A DNA stretch of 16,461 nt from CAZFLD01 sp964519835 (GTDB taxonomy: Bacteria > Spirochaetota > Spirochaetia > DSM-27196 > CAZFLD01), in assembly GCA_964519835.1 (NCBI GenBank), contig CAZFLD010000084.1, forward strand, positions 1-16,461, in the 5' to 3' direction. Made by a program: the position numbers and the translations under genes. The notes under the pieces were generated by a model, which did not search any database, was not told the origin of the DNA, and saw only the letters and a program-made list of their open reading frames with translations. This document shows, piece by piece, positions 6,436 through 11,855 of this stretch. Position 1 is the first letter of the stretch; each line of letters begins with the position of its first letter.

Positions 6436-7404
6436 CTACACGGGCGACTCGTCGGCTACCGCAACCACCAGTTTGCCCCGCGTGCGGCCGGCTATGCTTT
6501 GCGTGAGCGCCGATCGGAGCTCGGCGAGTGGTGTCAGGGAGTCGATAACCGCCGTTATCATTTCGTTTTCCGCCCAGTTTGCAAGAAGCGCCAGGTCGCG
6601 GCGGCTGGGTGTTGCCAGGAAGATCCGTATCCGCACCCCCGGCAGAAGCCCCCGCAACACCGTGGGTATGATCTTTTTGTTTGGCACATTGACAACAACA
6701 AGAGTGCCACCCTTGTGCAGATGTCGCCGGGCACGTTTTTTGTCGAGCGTTCCGGCCACGTCGACGATCACGTGAAATCGACGGCCTTTTTCCAAGCTGC
6801 CGAGCACGTCTCTCTTGGTGTAGTCGATGGCTTCGTGGCATCCCACCGCCTTTGCCAGGTCCAGGTTACGCGTGGAACACACTCCGGTTACCTTTGCACC
6901 GTTTGTTCGAGCGATTTGCACGGCGAAGCTCCCGACACCGCCGGTGCAACCGTTGACAAGCACCGTGCTACCCACCTTCAGCTTCGCACTGCCACGAAAG
7001 CAGCGGATGGCGGAGATGCCGGCGGCAGGCATTGCCGCGGCGGCGGCAAACGACACCGAGTCCGGAAGGACCGCGCATGACGACTCCGGAACTCGCACGT
7101 ACTCGGCAAATGCACCGCCGATGAGAGGATTTGCCAGGCCAAAGACCCGCGTTCCCGGTTTGATACCTTTAGCGCCTGATCCCACCGCGCTCACGATGCC
7201 TGAAAAGTCGGAGCCCAATAGGCGCGGGAAACGCCTCCCGGTAAACCACCGCTGTTCACCCTTGAGCACCTTCCAGTCAACAGGATTGACCGAGGCGCAG
7301 ATCACACGTACGAGTAACTCCCGGCGACCGGGGCGAGGCATGGGGATTTCTGTTATTTCGACCGCATCGGCGCCGCCGTATCGTTCGAAGACTGCTGCCC
7401 TCAC
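6436..7404 (-). CDS. zinc-independent MDR oxidoreductase (quinone oxidoreductase-like)
   Basis: A 322-aa medium-chain dehydrogenase/reductase. The GroES-like N-terminal domain includes VRAAVFERYGG (1-11) and ASVNPVDWKVLKG (37-49), the signature of zinc-free quinone reductase-type members, followed by LLGSDFSGIVSAVG (62-75). The Rossmann dinucleotide site is NGCTGGVGSFAVQIA (151-165). The cysteine and histidine ligands of zinc alcohol dehydrogenases are absent. It is expected to reduce a quinone or enone with NADPH in the cytoplasm; the true substrate cannot be told. The start is GTG at 7404, where family homology begins. The frame stays open for 67 more codons upstream but that part is not family-like and crosses the divergent gene. 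No Shine-Dalgarno; TATACT ends 9 nt upstream. Confidence 0.9.
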   Translation of the reverse strand: MRAAVFERYGGADAVEITEIPMPRPGRRELLVRVICASVNPVDWKVLKGEQRWFTGRRFPRLLGSDFSGIVSAVGSGAKGIKPGTRVFGLANPLIGGAFAEYVRVPESSCAVLPDSVSFAAAAAMPAAGISAIRCFRGSAKLKVGSTVLVNGCTGGVGSFAVQIARTNGAKVTGVCSTRNLDLAKAVGCHEAIDYTKRDVLGSLEKGRRFHVIVDVAGTLDKKRARRHLHKGGTLVVVNVPNKKIIPTVLRGLLPGVRIRIFLATPSRRDLALLANWAENEMITAVIDSLTPLAELRSALTQSIAGRTRGKLVVAVADESPV

Positions 7405-7413
7405 AGGAGCCTG

Positions 7414-7419
7414 AGTATA
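7414..7419 (-). promoter_or_regulatory. -10-like hexamer of the MDR gene
   Basis: TATACT on the minus strand ends 9 nt before the GTG at 7404. No convincing -35 lies 16-18 bp upstream. It lies 14 bp from the -35 of the divergent promoter, so the two transcripts would compete for the same DNA. Confidence 0.45.
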
Positions 7420-7433
7420 GCAGAGAGGTGCCT

Positions 7434-7462
7434 TTGATTCTCCACCACGCCGGTGGTATTCT
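7434..7462 (+). promoter_or_regulatory. promoter of the 7477 gene with an inverted repeat in the spacer
   Basis: TTGATT (7434-7439) and TATTCT (7457-7462) are 17 bp apart. The spacer contains CCACC-N5-GGTGG (7442-7456), a perfect 5-bp inverted repeat that could be an operator. The predicted start is near 7469, leaving a leader of about 8 nt before the ATG at 7477. Confidence 0.6.
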
Positions 7463-7476
7463 GTAGGCACAACAAT

Positions 7477-7725
7477 ATGTCGGAACGAGAGAACTTTATT
7501 TACCCCCACTACTCCTTCCATGGCGACGTAAGTCCCGAATCGGTGGTGTTCGACGCAAATCTTCAAGAGTTTGCGCACAAAGTAAGCTACGTATGTAACC
7601 TCCAAAACGGCGGAAAGATTTCACAAGAGGCCGCCTACCAAGAGATCAAGCACCTCTGGAAAGAGCTTCGGCAGTCTCGCAAAGAAATGGGAATCGGGGA
7701 CGACAAAAACAACGGCGGCACCTAG
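7477..7725 (+). CDS. small soluble protein resembling a cyanobacterial family (DUF7219-like)
   Basis: An 82-aa hydrophilic protein without TM segments. From memory it resembles a short family common in cyanobacteria, which I believe is catalogued as DUF7219. That family has an N-terminal FLYPRxxYxG and then FNANLQEFAxxVxYIxxLExxGKISPEEAYxxIKxLWKxLKxSKKxLGI. Here the same layout reads NFIYPHYSFHG (6-16), FDANLQEFAHKVSYVCNL (25-42), GGKISQEAAYQEIKHLWKEL (45-64) and SRKEMGIG (67-74). Function unknown. The ATG at 7477 is preferred over an upstream in-frame codon at 7453 that lies inside the promoter. It is divergent from the MDR gene. The family match is recalled, not computed. Confidence 0.75.
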   Translation: MSERENFIYPHYSFHGDVSPESVVFDANLQEFAHKVSYVCNLQNGGKISQEAAYQEIKHLWKELRQSRKEMGIGDDKNNGGT

Positions 7726-7805
7726 CGGCAGGTAGGGAAAAGGGTGGTTGTATCCGGCGTGGGATCAATCCCCGCCTGGGCCACGGGTGCGCAAAAGCTT
7801 GGACG

Positions 7806-7837
7806 CAAAAAAAGCAGGCGCCGGATGACGCCTGCTT
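7806..7837 (-). terminator. rho-independent terminator of the fasciclin gene
   Basis: On the minus strand an 8-bp GC-rich stem (AGCAGGCG / CGCCTGCT, 7829-7836 with 7813-7820) closes an 8-nt loop and is followed by a run of T (A tract at 7807-7813 on the plus strand). It begins about 22 bp after the stop codon. A textbook intrinsic terminator. Confidence 0.9.
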
Positions 7838-7857
7838 GTAGCTTAGCCGTTGGTCGA

Positions 7858-8769
7858 CTACATGCCGCCCCGTACGCGGCGCGGCACCAGGTAGCCGTCG
7901 ATAACGTGCATAACGCCGTTTCGACCCTGGATGTCAACTTCGACGATGGGCACTCCGTTGATGGTTGCCTGACCGTCTTCGGAGCCTACCCTCAGAAGGC
8001 TTCCTTCGTAGGTTTCAATGGTATCGAAATCGCCGAGATCGGCCGCCGTGATCGTGCCCGGCACTACGTGATAGAGGCCGATAAGCGCCGCCAAGACCGG
8101 CTCAGCCAGAACAGCGTCGATCTCTTCCTGAGTGACGTCCGCAAAAGCCGAATCCTGCGGAATAAAGACCGTGTAGGGGCCTTCCTCCGCAGTAATGACG
8201 GGGCGAGCCTCGAGCGCGTCAATCGCAGAGATGATGGTCGTGAACCGGCCGTCGTTCTCGGCAACCGAGAGGAGGGGCGGTCGGAGCGAAGGAGGTGTAA
8301 TAACACCGTCGATCACGTGAATAACACCGTTGCCAACCTGAATATTGGTGTCGATGATCTGAGCGTTCTCGATGTAGGCATTACCTTCTCGAGTCGAGAT
8401 GGCGGCGGGCTCACCGGCTAAGGTATCCAGGCTGTCCCGGCGCAGCACGCGGGAAGCGGTTAGTTCGTCGGCAACCACGTGATACAGCAATACATTTCGC
8501 AATGCGGCACGATCGGCGAGTAGCTCGTCCAATCGACCGTCGGGGAGCGCGCTGAACGCATCATTGGTGGGTGCAAACACCGTAAAAGGACCGCGACCAC
8601 GTAGCACACGGGCAAGCCCCGCGGCGTCAATTGCGGTCAGAAGTGTGCTGAAATCGTCGTTGTCGGTTACCACGTCCATTACGTCGGGCTCGATTTCTAC
8701 CGTACCCAACGAGAACGAGAGCGGTGCAACGATGCACACAAGTAGAAGTGCCACTCCAAACTTTCTCAT
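7858..8769 (-). CDS. secreted protein with two fasciclin (FAS1) domains
   Basis: A 303-aa protein. A signal peptide (MRKFGVALLLVCIVAPLSFS, cleavage near residue 20-22, no lipobox cysteine) precedes two FAS1 domains at about 32-158 and 168-295. Each domain has the H1 and H2 motifs: TVFAPTNDAFSALP (63-76) with NGVIHVIDGVI (147-157), and TVFIPQDSAFADV (200-212) with NGVMHVIDGYL (284-294). FAS1 proteins act outside the cytoplasm in adhesion or matrix association. The ATG has AGGAGG upstream, a clear promoter 28-56 bp before it, and a strong terminator after it, so it is a complete single-gene unit. Domain call certain; ligand unknown. Confidence 0.95.
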   Translation of the reverse strand: MRKFGVALLLVCIVAPLSFSLGTVEIEPDVMDVVTDNDDFSTLLTAIDAAGLARVLRGRGPFTVFAPTNDAFSALPDGRLDELLADRAALRNVLLYHVVADELTASRVLRRDSLDTLAGEPAAISTREGNAYIENAQIIDTNIQVGNGVIHVIDGVITPPSLRPPLLSVAENDGRFTTIISAIDALEARPVITAEEGPYTVFIPQDSAFADVTQEEIDAVLAEPVLAALIGLYHVVPGTITAADLGDFDTIETYEGSLLRVGSEDGQATINGVPIVEVDIQGRNGVMHVIDGYLVPRRVRGGM

Positions 8770-8796
8770 GAAATCCTCCTCGCGTCTGTGTTCATT

Positions 8797-8825
8797 AACA
8801 TAAGCTACGCCATGTAATTCGTCAA
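8797..8825 (-). promoter_or_regulatory. sigma70-type promoter of the fasciclin gene
   Basis: On the minus strand TTGACG (8820-8825) and TATGTT (8797-8802) are separated by exactly 17 bp. The start near 8790 gives a leader of about 20 nt that contains AGGAGG. Inspection only. Confidence 0.7.
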
Positions 8826-8942
8826 CGCGACAAACAGCCGACGTCTAGGAAATCGCGCGCTGTCCCCAACGATACCATTTACTACTCGACGGGGTAAATA
8901 CTTTTTAGTGAATATCAGGATGATCCCAAGCAGACGCTTGTG

Positions 8943-8948
8943 TATAGT
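8943..8948 (+). promoter_or_regulatory. -10-like hexamer of the GNAT-Nudix gene (leaderless start)
   Basis: TATAGT is followed by eight bases and the ATG at 8957. The sequence 17 bp upstream (ATGATC, 8920-8925) is only a weak -35. No Shine-Dalgarno is present. Transcription would start at or within 2 nt of the ATG. Confidence 0.5.
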
Positions 8949-8956
8949 GCACCTGT

Positions 8957-9889
8957 ATGGACGGGCTTCGACTTGCAGTTGCAGCGGATGAGGACCTCGA
9001 TACGGTCGCCGGTATGACGAAGGATCTGCGCACGGAGTCCGGCATGGGCGAGGCGCGTACCGAGGTGGAGCTTCGTTCTCGGCTTTCGGAGCTACGGGAC
9101 GCGGGATATGTCGTCGAGCTTGTCTATCTGCAAGATGAGCATGGATTCGAGGATCTTATCGGATTCACGGTCTACCGAATCAATCCTCGCTACGTTCACC
9201 TCCGCAACCTGTTTGTGACGGCTCCGCCGACCCCCACGGCTCACGAAGACCTCTACCGCGGTGTGTTTGACCATCTTGTCCTGACACGGTGGAGCAATAT
9301 CGCGCACATTCGGGTCGACGTACCGGAGCGGCCCCGGGACCCGATACCGGCAAACGAATCGTTCTGGGAGAGTTTGGGCTTTCGCCGGTACTCGATTCGC
9401 ATGCAACTCGATACGTCCACAAAATCCAAGGTTCGAAAATCCTGCGGAGCCATTATCGTTCGCCGGGGACTGTTTCGTCGTTACTACCTTGTGATCCGGC
9501 ACGTAAACGGGGGACATTGGGGCTTTCCCAAGGGGCATGTCGACGGCGATGAGTCGGAGATGGAAACCGCGCGGAGGGAAGTTCTTGAAGAGACGGGCAT
9601 CGAGATCGATTTAGTGGACGGGTTTTATGAGCGCACGTACTACGTGACTCCGCGGGGCCGGAAGAAGGAAGTCGTGTATTTCCTTTCGAAGCATACCGGC
9701 CGACAGGTCATAACACAGGAATCGGAGATTAGCGCCTATCGATGGGTGACCTACCACGAAGCAATGGGCTTACTGACGTATCGCAACAGCAAGGTCGTCC
9801 TTCGGCGCGCGCTTGCCTTTCTCAAGACGAACAACTCCCGAAAAAGTCGATTCGGTGGTACTGAACCTCAAAGCCCGTCTGTTCTTTGA
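8957..9889 (+). CDS. GNAT-like / Nudix hydrolase fusion
   Basis: A 310-aa two-domain protein. Residues 1-152 look like a GNAT acetyltransferase domain: early LRLAVAADEDLDTVAGM, a central LIGFTVYRINPRYVHLRNLFV (67-87) and the late FWESLGFRRYSIRMQL (136-151) typical of the last GNAT strand. Residues 155-292 are a Nudix domain with a perfect Nudix box at 193-215 (G-x5-E-x7-REVLEETGI). WGFPKGH before it and the C-terminal YRWVTYHEAMGLLTY...VLRRA resemble bis(5'-nucleosyl)-tetraphosphate-type hydrolases. It should hydrolyse a nucleoside diphosphate-linked compound with Mg2+. Whether the GNAT half binds acetyl-CoA is uncertain, as no clear Q/RxxGxG/A loop is seen. Its last 68 bp overlap the end of the Fur-family gene on the other strand. 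Confidence 0.88.
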   Translation: MDGLRLAVAADEDLDTVAGMTKDLRTESGMGEARTEVELRSRLSELRDAGYVVELVYLQDEHGFEDLIGFTVYRINPRYVHLRNLFVTAPPTPTAHEDLYRGVFDHLVLTRWSNIAHIRVDVPERPRDPIPANESFWESLGFRRYSIRMQLDTSTKSKVRKSCGAIIVRRGLFRRYYLVIRHVNGGHWGFPKGHVDGDESEMETARREVLEETGIEIDLVDGFYERTYYVTPRGRKKEVVYFLSKHTGRQVITQESEISAYRWVTYHEAMGLLTYRNSKVVLRRALAFLKTNNSRKSRFGGTEPQSPSVL

Positions 9890-10199
9890 CGGCCGCTTCC
9901 AAACCGGGCGACCTTTTGAGATCTAGGTCGATGACCTCACCGGTGTCCAGACAGATAAAGTGATAATGGGGATCGGTCCGTGCCTCGAAACGGTCGGTCC
10001 CACCGCCCAAGTCGAGACGCCGAATAAGCTGCTGATCGACAAGAATGTTGAGGTTCCGATATACCGTGCCAAGGCTCAACGTCGGAAACTCTTCAACAAG
10101 CGATCGATGAACATCCTGAGCCGTTGGATGGTCGGTGCGACCCTGCAGGTTTTCAAAGATTGCGTCGCGCTGCTTGCTGCGCTTGTACTGCCTCAACAT
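9822..10199 (-). CDS. perR: Fur-family regulator, PerR-like, without structural-zinc cysteines
   Basis: A 125-aa metal-sensing repressor. The winged helix spans about 1-65, with recognition helix SLGTVYRNLNIL (42-53). The sensor-metal residues of Bacillus PerR align as H24, E72 (Asp in PerR), H78, H80 and D91; HYHFIC at 78-83 is the family hallmark. The structural Zn site is largely lost: the first CxxC is C83-L-D-T86, and the second keeps only C123 before the protein ends. Leptospira PerR is reported to work without this zinc. The aspartate at 91 favours peroxide sensing over iron. The ATG at 10199 is preferred; the open frame continues 108 codons upstream without family content. AAGGG lies 5 nt before the ATG. 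Fur family certain, PerR subtype probable. Confidence 0.88.
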   Translation of the reverse strand: MLRQYKRSKQRDAIFENLQGRTDHPTAQDVHRSLVEEFPTLSLGTVYRNLNILVDQQLIRRLDLGGGTDRFEARTDPHYHFICLDTGEVIDLDLKRSPGLEAAVKEQTGFEVQYHRIDFFGSCSS

Positions 10200-10209
10200 G
10201 TAGACCCTT

Positions 10210-10238
10210 AACATAAGGCAAACAGACGTATCCGTACA
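10210..10238 (-). promoter_or_regulatory. possible promoter of the Fur/PerR gene
   Basis: On the minus strand TGTACG (10233-10238) and TATGTT (10210-10215) are separated by 17 bp. The expected start near 10203 would leave a leader of only about 4 nt and exclude the AAGGG at 10205-10209. If this promoter is real the mRNA is nearly leaderless; otherwise a start further upstream is used. Confidence 0.4.
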
Positions 10239-10615
10239 GGGCGAGTGGTGGCGGGTGCACAAGGGAGACGCGCCGTCACCGGCGAGTTCGCGCTTACTCC
10301 CTGTCTTCCCAGAGTTCACGTGTTTAGCTCGTCGGCGAAATTCCAGCCGAGCCTGATCCAGGCGGCTCAATGTTTCCAGAAACGGTACGCAGCCGCGTTC
10401 CACGACCTCCTGCACCTCCTGCACGACGCCGCTGGAATTTTGGTACGTGACCTTCCGAGATTCACTGATGACGCCGTTCTCCGACCTACCAACACATGCA
10501 CAATCGATTATTGCGTATGGCATGGTGTCAACCGTGGTTCAATAGACTCCGGGCGAGCATGTGCTTGAATGCCGGTACCCATCTTGTGCTTCCACGCACC
10601 CGCGCCCGGCGCGCC

Positions 10616-10644
10616 TTGACTGCCCGGGGCCCACTCGCCATCCT
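10616..10644 (+). promoter_or_regulatory. tentative promoter of the nucleotidyltransferase gene
   Basis: TTGACT (10616-10621) and CATCCT (10639-10644) are 17 bp apart and the hexamer ends 6 nt before the ATG at 10651. The -10 fits the consensus poorly, but the geometry is the same as at other Shine-Dalgarno-less genes here. Confidence 0.3.
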
Positions 10645-10650
10645 GCCTGC

Positions 10651-11580
10651 ATGGCGCAATCAAAGACTCTTCTTATCATGGCGGCCGGGATGGGAAGCCG
10701 TTACGGTGGCTTAAAACAGGTCGATCCCTTTGGTCCGGCCGGAGAGACCCTCCTTGAGTACTCGATCTACGACGCCTTGTACAACGGCTTTAAAAAAGTC
10801 GTCTTTTTGATTCGACGTGACATCGAGAAGGAGTTTCGGGAGGTGATCGGCTCCCGCGTCGAGGGAGTCTGCGATGTGGACTACGCGTTCCAGGAGCTCG
10901 CCGACATTCCGGCGCCGTATTCGGTCCCGGAGGGCCGAGAAAAGCCCTGGGGCACCGGCCACGCCATTTTGTGCGCGCGCAAACAGATAGGCGGTATGTT
11001 CGCCGCCATCAATGCCGATGATTTCTACGGTCGTGACGCCTATCGCTTGCTTGCGGACTACGGAAACGCCGTTGACCCTGCGGCGGCCGATTACCTGATC
11101 GTCGGCTACGTTCTTACGGAGACGCTATCGCCCAACGGGAAGGTTGCACGGGCCATCTTGGAAACGGACCCCGATGGGCGACTTCGGGCGATGACCGAGT
11201 GCACCGGTATCAAAGAAGGCGCTTTGGGAATAGAAAACGAGGGGCAGGGGGGGGCGTTCGATCTTGTCGGCAACGAACTGGTGTCCATGAACATGTTTGG
11301 TTTTACGCCGACTATCTTCGACGCTCTCGACGACCGATTTCGTCAATTCTTGGCGGAGCGAAGTTCTGAGATGAAGTCCGAGTTCTATATTCCGGTGGTT
11401 GTAGACGCCATGGCCAAGGAGGGCGGTGCGCGCGTAACGGTTCGCCCAACCAACGCCGTTTGGTACGGTGTGACGTATAAAGAGGACGGCCCGCAGGTCA
11501 AGGAGGCGATTCGTCGACTCGGTGCTGCCGGCGAGTACCCCTCTCCACTGTGGATCGACGGTGCTCCCACCGTCGGTTGA
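10651..11580 (+). CDS. nucleotidyltransferase (sugar-1-phosphate NTP transferase type)
   Basis: A 309-aa NTP-transferase-fold enzyme. The nucleotide-binding loop is LLIMAAGMGSRYGGLKQ (7-23). GTGHA (101-105) and the metal-binding NADDFYG (121-127) follow, as in glucose-1-phosphate uridylyl- and thymidylyltransferases. The family joins a nucleoside monophosphate from NTP to a sugar-1-phosphate or similar phosphate, but this subgroup has no assigned substrate that I can recall. The ATG at 10651 is chosen because homology begins there. An in-frame GTG at 10561 would add 30 residues rich in Pro/Arg/Cys unlike the family. No Shine-Dalgarno is seen. It is followed by a strongly structured 60-bp spacer. 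Fold certain, substrate open. Confidence 0.88.
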   Translation: MAQSKTLLIMAAGMGSRYGGLKQVDPFGPAGETLLEYSIYDALYNGFKKVVFLIRRDIEKEFREVIGSRVEGVCDVDYAFQELADIPAPYSVPEGREKPWGTGHAILCARKQIGGMFAAINADDFYGRDAYRLLADYGNAVDPAAADYLIVGYVLTETLSPNGKVARAILETDPDGRLRAMTECTGIKEGALGIENEGQGGAFDLVGNELVSMNMFGFTPTIFDALDDRFRQFLAERSSEMKSEFYIPVVVDAMAKEGGARVTVRPTNAVWYGVTYKEDGPQVKEAIRRLGAAGEYPSPLWIDGAPTVG

Positions 11581-11582
11581 CC

Positions 11583-11640
11583 GCGACCCGCCCGAATGTC
11601 GGCTCGGTTGTGTCGCGATGGGGCACACATCGCGGGTCGC
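11583..11640. repeat. nested inverted repeats between convergent genes
   Basis: A perfect 9-bp inverted repeat GCGACCCGC (11583-11591) / GCGGGTCGC (11632-11640) surrounds a perfect 7-bp hairpin CGCGATG-N7-CATCGCG (11614-11634). The two share bases 11632-11634 and so compete at that edge. No T run follows on either strand, so it is not a standard terminator. Confidence 0.6.
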
Positions 11641-11645
11641 CGCGC

Positions 11646-11855
11646 TTAGTTTATTGAGTAGCCGTCCTCGAAGCCGGCCGCCATCTCCGCAAAGGCGTTG
11701 CGGCGCGCGTCTTCGACGGGATTTAACGGGTCCTCGGCGTTGCCGCCGCGGCGACCGGGGAGCATGGCGGCCACGAACAGAGCGCACAGGGGGATAAAAC
11801 CAATAAGACATACAATTGCGCCGAAAAGCGAGAGTCCCATGAACCAAACATACAT
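11646..11855 (-). CDS. possible small single-TM protein
   Basis: A 69-aa open frame beginning MYVWFMGLSLFGAIVCLIGF, with one hydrophobic helix (about 6-30), a GRRGG turn that favours a cytoplasmic C-terminus, and an acidic tail (EDPLNPVEDARRNAFAEMAAGFEDGY). I do not recognise it. AGGG lies 8 nt before the ATG at 11855; an alternative ATG at 11840 lacks a ribosome site. Its start overlaps the start of the divergent photolyase gene, so both cannot be freely transcribed at once. The hydrophobic-then-charged layout argues for coding, but length and overlap keep confidence low. Confidence 0.45.
   Translation of the reverse strand: MYVWFMGLSLFGAIVCLIGFIPLCALFVAAMLPGRRGGNAEDPLNPVEDARRNAFAEMAAGFEDGYSIN

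Larger units (their letters stand above)
10200..10650. other. 451-bp stretch without a supported gene
   Basis: This lies between the divergent Fur and nucleotidyltransferase genes. Open frames exist on both strands (10245-10568 plus, and the minus-strand extension of the Fur frame to 10523), but neither has a ribosome site or recognisable protein content. It probably holds the promoters of both flanking genes, and possibly an RNA or a decayed gene. Confidence 0.5.

Noticed and set aside
7405..7605. 67-codon upstream extension of the MDR oxidoreductase
   Set aside because: It lacks family similarity, overlaps the divergent 7477 gene and its promoter, and the MDR fold begins exactly at the GTG at 7404.
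10200..10523. 108-codon N-terminal extension of the Fur-family protein
   Set aside because: Fur proteins of this type begin at the helix starting MLRQYKRSKQ; the extension shows no domain and has no ribosome site at its first codon.
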